From the NCBI RefSeq assembly GCF_932526225.1, contig NC_064047.1, forward strand, positions 8,609,994 through 8,673,993: a stretch of DNA of 64,000 nt, read 5' to 3'. The position numbers and the translations under genes were made by a program. Below, in pieces: positions 1 to 10,505 of the stretch. The notes under the pieces are model-generated. The model was not told the DNA's origin. It did not search any database and saw only the letters and a program-made list of their open reading frames with translations. The DNA is from Nematostella vectensis (Eukaryota; Cnidaria; Anthozoa; Actiniaria; Edwardsiidae). The first letter of the stretch is position 1. Every line of letters starts with the position of its first letter.

Positions 1-686
1 TGGTAACCAGTCAAGCCATGGTGGCAACCATTCAAGCCTTGATGATAACCAGTCAAGCATCGGTGGTAGCCAGTCAAGCCTTGGTGGTAACCAGTCAAGC
101 CTTGGTAATGACCAGTCAAGCCTTGGTGGTAACCAGTCGAGCCTTGGTGGTAACCAGTCAAGCCATGGTAATGACCAGTCAAGCCTTGGTGGTAACCAGT
201 CAAGCCTTGGTGGTAACCAGTCAAGCATCGGTGGTAACCAGTCAAGCCATGGTAATGACCAGTCAAGCCTTGGTGGTAACCAGTCAAGCATCGGTGGTAA
301 CCAGTCAAGCCATGGTAATGACCAGTCAAGCCTTGGTGGTAACCAGTCAAGCATCGATGGTAACCAGTCAAGCCATGGTAATGACCAGTCAAGCCTTGGT
401 GGTAACCAGACAAGCCTTGGTGGTAACCAGTCAAGCCTTGGTGATAACCAGTCAAGCCTTGGTAATGACCAGTCAAGCCTAGGTGGTAACCAGATAAGTC
501 TTGGTGATAACCAGTCAAGCCTCGGCGATAACCAGTCAATCCTTGGTGGTAACCAGTCAACCCTTGGTGGTAACCAGTCAAGCCTTGGTGGTAACCAGTC
601 AAGCCTTGGTAATGACCAGTCAAGCCTTGGTGGTAACCAGTCAAGCCTTTGTAGTAACCAGTCAAGCCTTGGCGATAACCAGACTG
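1..686 (+). repeat. 21-bp coding minisatellite (heptapeptide GGNQSSL array)
   Basis: About 32 tandem copies of a 21-bp unit, exactly seven codons, keep the GPCR frame open. The common unit is GGNQSSL with variants GNDQSSL, GDNQSSL, GGNQSSI and GGNQSSH. A three-unit higher-order pattern (GNDQSSL, GGNQSSI, GGNQSSH) recurs at about 240-400. The array starts before the window edge. A second frame (SQALVVT repeat) is also open but leads to no domain. Confidence 0.95.
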
Positions 687-1162
687 GAGAAGATCAAACC
701 AAATCATGTCACCATTCCTCAAAGCACGGCTTGGCTTCAGACGAGTCAGTTTCTAGTGACACTTCCAGCGATGACGTCAAACTCGACCTGAGCAACATGG
801 CAGACCTTGGCAATGGCACAAGCCTTGCATCTGTGCGATACCGGCCTGAGGAGACTCTTAGCCTGACAAACTCTTTCTCAGAAGTCAATCTCGTCAAATA
901 CAAGAAGATTTACCGCACGATGTACCTAATTATTGCCCTTTTGTTCGCTTTCTATGCGGTTCTTGTGGTAGTCACACCGGCGGTGTATTTTGTGTCGGGT
1001 TACAACACATGTACAAAGCTCGTCAGTGACCTCGGTGTGGCAATGATTCATCTCAACTCAGCGCTAAACCCTATTATATACCTTGTGCGCATGCGCGAGG
1101 TCAGGGCTGCTTGCTTGACACTTATCAAACAATTAAAGGATCTAAGATTTCTACCAATTTAG
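2..1162 (+). CDS. Class A GPCR, 3'-terminal exon (third intracellular loop, TM6, TM7, C-tail)
   Basis: The frame is open from base 2 to a TAG at 1160-1162 and continues upstream of the window. No ATG, GTG or TTG occurs in this frame before 731, so the exon starts outside. The protein has three parts: about 32 hydrophilic heptapeptides (2-686); a Ser/Asp-rich linker of about 75 residues; then a hydrophobic helix around 922-1000 with the TM6 proline (VVVTP), and TM7 with the class A NSALNPIIYL motif, then a short basic tail. The order repeat-TM6-TM7 places the repeat in the third intracellular loop. TM6 lacks the usual CWxP, having VTP instead. This is a plasma-membrane G-protein receptor; its ligand cannot be told. 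The melanocortin/adenosine-like flavour of TM7 (HLNSALNPIIY) is only suggestive. Confidence 0.85.
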   Translation, partial: GNQSSHGGNHSSLDDNQSSIGGSQSSLGGNQSSLGNDQSSLGGNQSSLGGNQSSHGNDQSSLGGNQSSLGGNQSSIGGNQSSHGNDQSSLGGNQSSIGGNQSSHGNDQSSLGGNQSSIDGNQSSHGNDQSSLGGNQTSLGGNQSSLGDNQSSLGNDQSSLGGNQISLGDNQSSLGDNQSILGGNQSTLGGNQSSLGGNQSSLGNDQSSLGGNQSSLCSNQSSLGDNQTGEDQTKSCHHSSKHGLASDESVSSDTSSDDVKLDLSNMADLGNGTSLASVRYRPEETLSLTNSFSEVNLVKYKKIYRTMYLIIALLFAFYAVLVVVTPAVYFVSGYNTCTKLVSDLGVAMIHLNSALNPIIYLVRMREVRAACLTLIKQLKDLRFLPI

Positions 1163-1427
1163 AAAGCGGAGTTATAAGTAAAAAGACCAGATTGTTTGGC
1201 ATTTACAGGAACTGTGAAGGATCTAAAAGTTCCACGTTATAACACAATTACTTCAAGAAAAAATATTATATTAATTTAGATATTAAGGAAGTAGTAAAAA
1301 GGCAGCTTAGAGCGCTGATAAGACAAGGTTTTCAAAGACCCAACAATGAGCAACATTTTATCAAGAATAACAGTAAAAGATATAAAATTCTGGAACTTTA
1401 TGTGTTTCCCCGAAAAAGCATTTATTC

Positions 1428-1510
1428 AATAAATCAGACGAGAGAAAAACAACTAAAACAAACACTGCCATCAGGCAACTTAAAGTAAACTAAGAATTAA
1501 TAGGAATAAA
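1428..1510 (+). terminator. Candidate polyadenylation signals of the GPCR gene
   Basis: AATAAA occurs at 1428-1433 and 1505-1510, 266 and 343 bases past the GPCR stop codon. The rest of 1163-1732 is AT-rich with no coding signal and is best read as 3' UTR plus a short gap before the convergent vWA gene. Confidence 0.45.
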
Positions 1511-1732
1511 AAGTTTATTATCCAAACCAAGTATAAAAAACGCAACAATGACATAAAATGTCGAGAAACAATAACATCAACGACGACAAAAGACAGCAAT
1601 TAACAACGACAACCGAGACAATAGTTGCAATAACATCTTTTATTATCTTTCTCTCTTTTCTCTTACTAAACACAACAAGCTCACACATTCTTAACATCTC
1701 GAACCTTTACTCTATAATCCACCATTCCTGGT

Positions 1733-4700
1733 CTAAGTAGATAATGTATCGCAGAAGGAGTTCATGATGGCGTTGAGGCGCCGGACGAGATCGTCAAATG
1801 TTTCCAGCATGAACACGTTAGAAGCGTCCCCAAGGGCAATTATATCGAGCTCTTTCTTGCCAATTGAGTGCCCGACGCCGACCGCCACGATCTTGACGTC
1901 CTTGTCCTTATGAAACACATACACACAAATCAATAAAGTTTTTTTCAATGGCGTTATTATTGATCAGCCCTCTTCTCCTATTTAGACTAGGGGGCGATTT
2001 TGCGCTTTCACCTCCCACCTCCCTCCCTCCCCTGGGAAAATAAGGAAAGAAGCTAGGTGGCTACTAGAACGTGATGAAAGGAGTGTCCAGGGTCTCACCC
2101 TGCCTTGGCCGCCAAAATATTGGAAATTTCTTATTGAATGGTCTACAAATATTTAGGGGCTGACCAAGAAAAGAAAAGAGCTGGGGTGGCAAGGGGGGGG
2201 GAGTGAGGTGGTTTCAGTCGTGCATTTTTTTCTTGTCTCAAGACTATCATGAATTTGTTTCCCTTTGTATTTATTTTCCCCAGGCTTTACATCTTGTTTG
2301 GATTTTTTGTTCCCTACCCATCCCCCTCCCCTTCACTTTTGAAATGGTCCGTCTCTTATCCTGTTATGCTACGTCAAGCGGGTATAATAAAGTATCTGTT
2401 CTATGGCGTCACGCGGGTATATTAAGTACCTGTTCCGTGGCGTCACGCGGGTATAATACGTTCCTGTTCTATGGCGTTATGCGGGTATGATACGTACCTG
2501 TTCCGTGAGGTCACGCGGGTATAATACATACCTGTTTCGTGGCGTCACGCGGGTGTAATACTTACCTGTTTCGTGCCGTCACGCGGGTATAATACGTACC
2601 TGTTCCGTGGCGTCAAGCGAGTATAATACGTCTATGTTTCGTGGGGTCACGCGAGTGTAATACGTCTCTGCTTAGTGTCGTCACGCGGGTATAATACGTA
2701 CCTATTCTGTAACGTCGCGAGGATATAATATACGTACCTGTTCCGTGGCGTCAAGCGAGTATAATACATCTATGTTTCGTGGGGTCACGCGAGTGTAATA
2801 CGTCTCTGCTTCGTGGCGTCACGCGGGTATAATACGTACCTGTTCCGTAACGTCGCGAGGATATAATATGCGTACCTTAAGTGGCTGTAGGACACTACTG
2901 TAAGGCTCGCTTCTTTGGTTTGTCTTGCCGTCCGTGATCACCACCAGCACTTGTGGGACGTCTTTCCTCGCGCCGCCCATTGGACTGAAGATATCTTCGT
3001 TAACCTTTTTAAGGGCAAGGTCTGTGCGTGTGCCACCGGGCAAATACTCGATCTTCTCTATGGCCTAAGGCAAGGAAACATGTAAGACGCTTAAGTGTAA
3101 ATGAACCCTTAAACTCGATCTTCTCTATGGCCTAACACATGAAAACATGTTTATCACTGAAGTGTGATTCTAAAGAATATCTGCATTAAGTCTTTTGGAG
3201 GTCTAATGTAAGGGAGTGCTCCAGACATAATGCACCAAAATAGCTATATAAACGTAGGCAAGAAAGTATAGATAATAATATCGATGCAAGCTAGATAAAA
3301 GAGGTGGTATACTATTCATATCGATGTCATTCGAAATAGCCACATTACATTGCATCATGGGAAGGGTGGGTAAAAATTTGCTTAATGTAGTTCTCCCTCA
3401 AGAAACAACAAAAATTATAACAAAGTAAGGCAGGGAGACGAATTTTGTACAAAAAAGTATATAAAATAATCCCGCTGCCCTTTAGGATCCTATCGCGACA
3501 TTTCCTATGTCACGTGATAAGGCTTAGCTCGCATAATTTGCTTTATTGTTTGCGCAGTTCAGGATGATCAGTGGCAAAAGCGGTCTGTCATCCACTTGAT
3601 TCTGCTATCTGTTATATTTATTCTCTGTTTGTCTGGACGATAATTTCTTTTTTATTAAATCCAATTGACAATACTGACGCTACAACCAAAATTTAAACCA
3701 AACCAACCAAATCTTGAATTTCTTTTTAAGACTTGGTATTTTGCTAGGAGAACAAAATGGCGGCTTAGAGAAACTCTTAAATAATAATTAATAAGTGTCG
3801 CTATCCAGAGCCGTAGCAGGCCACGTAAGATCGGGGACAAAAAAATTAAGAAAATATTTGGGAGGGGACACAGCCACGCCCCTACTGGACATTTCCTTAT
3901 AATTTTTGAAAATATTTGTGCCTCTAGTGCCCCACCCCTGCTACGGCCCTGCTATCGGGTACGTACATCCTTTAGTGACTTGAGATTATTGTTCTCGGCG
4001 CCGTTGAAGTCCCAGAGAGTATCCGCCACCTCATTGTACCGAACCAGTCCCACGTGAGATTTGCTCGGCCCAATCTCAAGTTCGCTGACAAGTTTGTCCA
4101 AGAATTCCTTGACCTTAAAAAAGTTCTCGCGGTGAACAGAGGCCGAGGAATCCACAACGATTCCCACATCCAGCACTCGCTTGCATTTTGCTGCAATGGA
4201 TTTTGAGTAATTATATCATATTATCTTATGGCAACAACTACTTCCTGTGAAGTGGCGCACGCTGATTGGCTGTTGAGCGGTCCGAATCCTCCTCTAACGA
4301 CCGAGGCAGTTACAAAAAGAATTCCGGACCGACGACTCACCCGAGAAAATCAACAACAAAAAGATTTTTCTACACTATAATGACAATTTGTTACCGATTT
4401 TCTGCAACGATGAGTTTCAAAATTTATATCCAGTCAGGGAGTTTAATTACATAACATCCCCTGGAATTCCCAACCTTGTTTTCTTTTACAATACAATAAA
4501 ATGTGTACTACCAGCCTAGTCCCAGGCGTTCTTACCGGGTTTCCTGTGCTCGGCAATAAACCGTGAGGTAGCCTGGGGGCTAGGGCGAGCTCACCCACAC
4601 GGGTAGATGGTTTCCTGTGACGTCACAACTTTTACCATCCACAGGAAACCCAACCACAGGAAACCCGATAAGAACGCCTTGGGACTAGGCTGGTGTACTA

Positions 4701-7700
4701 CTACTTACGTGGACAGTTGACCAGTCGACATTGCACGGTCTCGGTGGAGGGTCCAAGACGAGGCTCGCAGGGGCGACCGTGCCCCTTGGGGGTGGGGTTG
4801 GTGCATGTTCGCTCGCGACTCTTCTCCCCGTCACCACAGGTCTTGCTACACCCTGACCATCCCGACCACGTGGTGTATCCACCGTCGACGTAAAGGTCCT
4901 GGGACGGAGGAGCTGTGGTTTAAAATGAACAGGAATGATCTTCTTAAAGAATGTCGGTCATCTTCTCGTTTGTTATTGTTTATAACTAAAAAGACAACAG
5001 TTTATTTGCCACGCCCCTACTGGTCATTTCCTTATAATTTTTAAAATTATAGGGGGAGTATCCTGCGCACCCCCTGTGTGCGCGTCAGACAGTGTCTAAG
5101 GGTCTGTGAAAGAATCTTTATCAATATGAGAGGTTAATTGATGTTGACATAGAAAGCTTTTATTGGTTTATGTTGGTATTCTATTGTGAGCTTTTTTTAC
5201 AGATTTTCCCTGGTTAATCAGACCGTGAAACTGTGGTACAACTTTGCACTGGGCTATTCCATTTTAAGCGCATTCCATTCTTGGTGGAGGGGGGAGTATT
5301 CATTGGAAACCTAGAGATTATAGTTTAAATTTTAGAGAATATTTTAGAAAAAGAGCCCGCTTAAGACACAAGATGACTTATTTTGATAGATAGATATAAT
5401 GGTTAATAATTCATGTAATGTTAACGATCAGAAAGAAACCAAATTAAAATACAACCTGCAACTTGCACTTGGCACAATGTCTATTGTGGCCTTGGCGGTC
5501 AATATTAATCTGTACGTTTATACATGACAGATTGAATTTCCAATAAAGAGAGAATCAAAATAATCACCACAAACAGTGTAGTCATCTGATAAGTATTTAT
5601 GATATAATATCCGCTAGAAATTTGCTTTCTCTTCCCGCACCCCGATGTACTCCCTTGTTTGTGTTTATGTTTTATACCACTTTTTTAATCATCTCCTTTC
5701 TTCTGTTATATAATGACCTTAAGTTCCTTAGAAATGATGGTACTGATCGAACAATATAAGTTTATTATTCTACGGCCCTGTGATAGTAATGATGATGGTG
5801 TTGATGGTAATGATGATGATTTGATGATGGTGACGATGGTTATGGTGATGATGATGGCGATGATAATAAACGATGATGTAGAATGTTGATGGTGATTATG
5901 ATGACGATAATGATGGTGGTGGTGGTGGTGGTTGTGGTGGTGGTGGTTGATGGTGATTATGATGACGATAATGATGGTGGTGGTGGTGGTGGTGGTGGTG
6001 GTGGTGGTGGTGGTGGTGTGGTGGTGGTGGTGGTGGTGGTGGTGGTGGTGGTGGTGGTGGTTACTCACTGTTGTCAGTTAGCATGTACACGTAGTTCGTC
6101 TTCGCTCCCCCTACACACTCAACAGGATCACTTTTGACACATGTGTAAGGTTTTATGAGCTGCTGGAAACAGTTTTCTGAAGGCCCGTCGTTGCTGTATC
6201 TAAGCTCCGCACTCGGCCCAGACCAGCATTCTCCGTAAAACTGCAGACCAAACATCCGGTATCCGCTGGCGCGGGCCTTCTCAGCGCATCGACACGCAAG
6301 GCTAAAGACATTAAGGCCTGGATAAACTAGGCAACAATGTCGAGCGCTACATGTATGTATTCTAGTTCAGCCACCCAAAGAGACATTGTAGCGCGCGCAA
6401 AATCTTGTTGCCACGACAAAGAAATGTTTTCGAATGATAGAGAAACTTTTTCGTATCGCCTCTGTCGTGCACCACATGTTTTGATGGTGGATAAGCAAGA
6501 AAACATTTAGGAGACATTTCGCACGCTACATGTCGCGTAGTTTAACCAGGCCTTTATTAAAATAGACATGGGAATAAGATGAAGGCCCGTACCCAGGATT
6601 TTTCTTGGGGGGTGCGACATCCGAAAAAAAATGGACCTAATTTTTCTTGGGGGGGAGGGTGGGGGGTGGTGGAGGGAGTGAGTTTTCTGATAAGAATCTG
6701 ACCACCCCCGAAAGTGCCTTTGCACTATCTCCACAGGACGTTTATTGTCGGATTTGGCTGCAAAAAAGTCTGACTTATGCATTGATGACATACTAGCTTA
6801 TGCCAAGAGAGCATAAGATAAGAGAGGTACACTTTGGTATTACCCGCGCGCCATGATTCCTTTTATTTTGTCCTACTCCCCCGCGGGTTGCGTGTTGTTG
6901 TTTTGCCAACTCGATAGGAAAGAAAAGAGATCATGTAAAATAACTCGGAAGAGGAAAACAAGTCTAACTTAAGTAGGCAAGATTGGCAAATATACTCGAA
7001 GAAAGCTAAATGCCTGAATAGTTTGACTGTTTTGTTTGTCTGATCGGCGAAGTCAAGTGAAGAAGAAAGAAAAAACCGACAAGCGATAAAATGGCTGTGA
7101 TACCGCGTTTGATTCAAATCCCGACTCCAGCTTGTATAATAACAACATAATAATATAACATATAACAATAACAACATCAAAGAAGTACAGTTATATCTCC
7201 CTCTTTAGTTTTTCATTAATTTTTCTATTAAAAAAGCTCAGATACTTCAGCTTGCTGGCTTTGATCATCACAAAAATGCATGCCCTCGCTACAAGGAAAG
7301 TTTTATGAAATGTATTTTTCTTGGATTCCTTCTCAATTCACCGGAATATTCACAATAATCAATATCATATCTAATGTCTAACTTACAGATTTCGTTTGAC
7401 CATTAGGAAGATAATGAATGTTGAGAAACCACGAAGAAGCACCAAGTTAGAGCGAAAACGTTGTTTGAAGTCTCGTTTTCGAAATCTTGCAATTCTCGAA
7501 GTACTACATCCCCTTAATAAACCGCAAGTGCCTGTATCCTTGATGCTAGAATGAAATTTTCGATGGTATTTGTGCAAATTGGGTGTTTTTTCGGTTTCAA
7601 GTCACAAAACAGCGACAAACAACAAGATGTAAATGCCAAAGCGCGGGGGTAGGGAGAGTAAAAACGCTCACGCGCAGTGGTGGGGTGGTGGTTACTAAAA

Positions 7701-8135
7701 AAATAGCCAGATTCGGAATCGACATGGCGCGCGGGTAATACCAAAGTGTCCCTCTCTTATCTCATGCTCTCTTGCTTACGCTTTATAGTTTGTCTAAAAA
7801 TATAGCACGTCTATTGACAACCGAAAGTGGACTTTCGACCGTTGTGGGGGAGGGGGTGCGTTCGAACAACCTGCACCCCCCCCCCCCCCCCCTGGGTACG
7901 GGCCTGAGATGGGACACCCTTTAATTTGTTTTTATTTTTATCAATTGTATAACCTACCTGTGCATTGACTCTTTCCACTTTCTCCAGTCAATGAGATGTC
8001 CATCGCTATGGTTACTGAAGATGTCTCGATCATTAATGAGCTCGTACGGGAAGGGCCTGGGACTGAGGGAATCATGGAAACAGCCGACCTTGACCCAACT
8101 CCGGGAGCAGGTCACGTGGGGTTTAGGCGTGAAGG
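1733..8135 (-). CDS. Extracellular Cys-module + TSP1 + von Willebrand A domain protein, 3' six exons
   Basis: Six minus-strand exons join in phase: 8135-7958, 6301-6069, 4912-4709, 4190-3967, 3064-2876 and 1906-1733 (TAG at 1735-1733). They give 399 visible residues. The first two encode a Cys-rich module (VGCF... then FGLQFYGECWSG) that I recognise from cnidarian extracellular proteins. The third is a thrombospondin type 1 repeat (WSGWSGCSKTCG... SRERTC). The last three form one vWA domain with MIDAS motif DSSAS, the later Thr in GGTRTD and the Asp in VITDG. It is probably a secreted adhesion, matrix or innate-recognition protein. The signal peptide and any further 5' exons were not found; the first visible exon starts in phase 1, so at least one exon lies upstream. 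All six have AG acceptors, and the five internal donors are GT. Each intron carries a repeat or transposon close to its donor. Confidence 0.85.
2365..2875 (-). repeat. 34-36-bp minisatellite made of tandem 5' splice-site copies
   Basis: About 15 units fill the first half of the last intron of the vWA gene. Read on the minus strand, unit 1 begins exactly at the true donor of exon 3064-2876 (AAG|GTACGC), and later units begin with CAG|GTACGT, CAG|GTAAGT, CAG|GTATGT and similar. About eight units besides the true one keep AG|GT; the others read AGAGACGT, ATAGACGT or similar. Groups of three to four units form a higher-order repeat. There are no unique spacers, so it is not a CRISPR array. Confidence 0.9.
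3806..3951. mobile_element. 146-bp MITE, TIR CAGRGCCGTAGCAGG, TSD CTATC
   Basis: The ends read CAGAGCCGTAGCAGG and CCTGCTACGGCCCTG, flanked by the 5-bp direct repeat CTATC at 3801-3805 and 3952-3956. It lies in the vWA-gene intron; its edge is 16 nt past the donor of exon 4190-3967. A related fragment (GCCACGCCCCTACTGG) recurs at about 5009-5046. The rest of this intron (3065-3800) shows nothing coding. Confidence 0.85.
4512..4692. mobile_element. 181-bp MITE with 9-bp TSD GTGTACTAC
   Basis: Near-perfect terminal inverted repeats of about 38 bp start CAGCCTAGTCCCA and end in a CCTGTG segment. The flanking direct repeats GTGTACTAC lie at 4503-4511 and 4693-4701. A 9-bp TSD is typical of Mutator-like elements, though no transposase is present. 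The right edge is 17 nt into the intron after the TSP1 exon. The rest of 4191-4511 has no coding signal. Confidence 0.88.
5782..6062. repeat. (TGATGG)n / (GTG)n microsatellite beside a 5' splice site
   Basis: Imperfect GATGGT/GATGAT repeats pass into an almost pure GTG run at about 5918-6060. On the gene strand the CCA repeat begins 9 nt after the GTGAGT donor (6068-6063) of exon 6301-6069. The His/Thr/Gly/Val ORFs here are artefacts of the repeat. The rest of the intron (4913-5781) shows only a short MITE-like fragment near 5009-5046. Confidence 0.9.
6582..7906. mobile_element. 1.3-kb non-autonomous DNA transposon, TIR AGGCCCGTACCCAGG, TSD AGATG
   Basis: The termini read AGGCCCGTACCCAGG and its complement, with direct repeats AGATG at 6577-6581 and 7907-7911. 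Subterminal inverted stretches (GGTATTACCCGCGCGCCATG at about 6837-6856 and its complement near 7723-7742) extend the inverted ends to roughly 200-280 bp. No transposase is visible; the ORFs inside are short and low in complexity. It fills most of the vWA-gene intron 6302-7957. Confidence 0.8.
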
Positions 8136-9030
8136 CTGCAGAACGAACACGAAAAGACAGAAAACATAAGGGTATTTTGCTGTATAATACCATTTTAGAT
8201 AAATATATGGCTTTCAGAGATAAGAATAAGTTACCAACAACCGGTTATCAGCAAACCGTGCAGAAAACAAATTGTCAAAGTCTGATTTTGTTTCATTCTA
8301 TAACTTTAAATACAGTCATTGATCCGCAGGTTGTTTGGGACTTATCAAGGCGGATCAGTTCAGGAAAACAAAAATTAAGTCAAATCTGTAAAATTAATGG
8401 TGAGACACAAACATAAAAGCACAAACACAAATGCAGAAAAACAAAGTAACAATTATGGGAGAATGGCGAATGGGAGGACATCTAGCTGTTCGCTAAAGGG
8501 TTAGGCTGTTCGCACCAACTCCTTTTCGCTAAAGTGTTTCGCTCAGTGACAAAGGCGGGAGGGGGTAGTTTTTTGTTACATATCGCTTTCTGGGAGCCCA
8601 AAAGATGGGGGGGGGGGGGGTAAACCCCCTAAACTCTCCCCAAATCCACTATTGGATAGTCATTTTAATAAGAAGAGCACATAGGATAACCCTGATCTTT
8701 TTTTAGAACACAAAGTTGTTTTGAATCTATTAAGTGCAAAAAATGATTGCCTTACTCGTTCAAATAGTCATAACAAATAAGAATATACACGGCTTAGGAG
8801 GTCTGGCTAAAAGGATAAAAAATCCGTCCTTTATAATAACCCACATTTTGTTATAAAAAATAACATAAAATACAAGCGTTTGGACAGTGCCTGTTGCACA
8901 TGTTGTAGGCGCTACAGACGAATAAGGAACACAGACTAGTGAATCCACATACGTTCAACAAGTGAGATTCAGGGCAGAGAAACTTTAAATTCTCCTCTTC
9001 TCTCGACCGGGAATGGAACCCTTTCAGCAG
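8136..9030. other. No gene seen; G-run and AT-rich intron or intergenic DNA
   Basis: Upstream of the first visible vWA exon. It contains a G run at about 8607-8620 and AT-rich sequence. I see no exon with a signal peptide here. The plus-strand ORF 7991-8416 overlaps a real minus-strand exon and is a shadow. Confidence 0.6.
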
Positions 9031-9480
9031 AGGTGAGAGGCCCAATACCCTAACACACTGGGCCACCTGTGGTGAGAGGACCCATACGCTAACACACTGG
9101 GCCGCCTGTGGTGAGAGGACCCATACGCTAACACACTGGGCCACCTGTGGTGAGAGGCCCCATACGCTAAAACACTGGGCCACCTGTGGTATGAGGCCCC
9201 ATACCGACGTGCTAACACACTGGGCCACCTGTGGTGAGAGGCCCCATACGCTAACACACTGGGCCACCTGTTGAGAGAGGCCCCATACGCTAACACACTG
9301 GGCCACCTGTGGTGAGAGGCCCCATACGCTAACACACTGGGCAACCTGTGGTGAAAGGCCCCATACGCTAACACACTGGGCCACCTGTGGTGAGAGGCCC
9401 CATTATGCTGACGTGCTAACACACTGGGCCACCTGTGCTGAGAGGCCCCATACGCTGACGCGGTAAAACACAGGACCACC
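9031..9480. repeat. 39-bp minisatellite, about 11 units
   Basis: Tandem copies contain GGGCCACCTGTGGTGAGAGG followed by CCCCATACGCTAACACACT, 39 bp in all, with some 48-bp variants. Because 39 is a multiple of three, long ORFs appear in two minus-strand frames; they show no domain and are treated as fortuitous. Confidence 0.93.
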
Positions 9481-9512
9481 TGTGTTCGAGCGTTCAATAA
9501 CCCCTGACTTTA

Positions 9513-9750
9513 AGCCGCATTGTCACCAGTTTACTTCCGGTCGATTACGTTACAATCTCCGATGATTTTTAACGGAAAACGCGAAAAATATTTCAAAATA
9601 TTAAAAGCAGTGTGTATATTGCAAGTTTCGTCGAGGATGTGATTGATAATTTAGAGCGGATGGCATGTTAAATATCTCGGATTCTAATAGATTCTTTTGT
9701 CTTTTAACGGTTGAGGTTTCCGCCGGAAGTGAACTGGTGACAATGCGGCT
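9513..9750. mobile_element. 238-bp MITE with 28-bp perfect TIRs
   Basis: The left end AGCCGCATTGTCACCAG... (9513-9540) is matched exactly by the reverse complement at 9723-9750. No clear target-site duplication is seen. The interior is AT-rich and non-coding. Confidence 0.85.
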
Positions 9751-10505
9751 ATGAGCTCAGATTTCCCGGCGTACCTTGGGTAAGGGAGAAGTGAAGAAGA
9801 AGTGCCGTTGCTATAGTGACAGGCTTCATACTTTCAGAAGAATTTACCTGCAAACGATCGAAAAAATACTTTCAGAAAAATAAGGAAAATTTCTATGCGA
9901 AGTAATGTTCACCATCAAATTCATGCATCAAATCCAATGTTGATCTGATCACGACGAATAATACCATGCCTGGAATAGGAACGGTGTTGCGTGTTTTGTT
10001 TACTCTTGCTCCTTCGATCAAGCAAATTTTGTCTTTCTGTGTGTATGTGTGTGTACCCGGGTTAAAATGGTTAGCCTGTCCTCGGTTCTAACTTCATTCT
10101 TATAGATGTTTTTATTGCTCTCGAGAGTTCCTTTATCTTTTTATCAATCTTAAATGTCGTAGTTAAGCGTTATATAAGTATTGAATAAATACAAATTAAA
10201 ATATCCGAATAAGCAAGCGAGGGTGAGCAAGGAATATGAAATTGTAACTGGTAAACAGTGAAAAAAAAAAACACAATTCGAGGACATGGCCGAGAATCGA
10301 ACCTCGTCCGATCCGGTAAAATTAGAAACAATAGATCATACTTCCAGACATGCGCTAAAACACAGTATGGAAGCATAAAAGCTTTACGGCTAAGCGGGAG
10401 ATTTCGGCCCCAGCGCCGCTATCTAGCAAACTGTACAACACAAAGGAACCTGAGGTACCCGCGCATTAACGGGGAGGCAATTACCAAGATCCCAGCCCTG
10501 TCTTA
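9751..10505. other. No gene seen
   Basis: AT-rich sequence without conserved ORFs. A B-box-like string (GAGGTTCGATTCTCG, minus strand, about 10287-10301) could be a decayed tRNA-derived SINE, but no cloverleaf is apparent. Confidence 0.5.

Noticed and set aside
18-791. ORFs encoding SQALVVT hydrophobic repeats
   Set aside because: A second frame of the 21-bp array. The frame that reads into TM6/TM7 of the GPCR is the one encoding GGNQSSL.
2365-2875. CRISPR-like direct repeats
   Set aside because: Contiguous 34-36-bp units with no unique spacers, inside a eukaryotic intron.
5706-6137. His/Thr-rich and Gly/Val-rich ORFs
   Set aside because: Translations of a GTG/CAC microsatellite.
6863-7180. 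Signal-peptide-like minus-strand ORF as a 5' exon of the vWA gene
   Set aside because: It lies inside an intron between two in-phase exons and within a transposon.
8851-9497. 150-180-codon minus-strand ORFs
   Set aside because: Produced by a 39-bp tandem repeat with length divisible by three; no domain or splice context.
10285-10380. Possible tRNA gene on the minus strand (B-box-like GAGGTTCGATTCTCG)
   Set aside because: No convincing acceptor stem or A box; at best a decayed tRNA-derived SINE.
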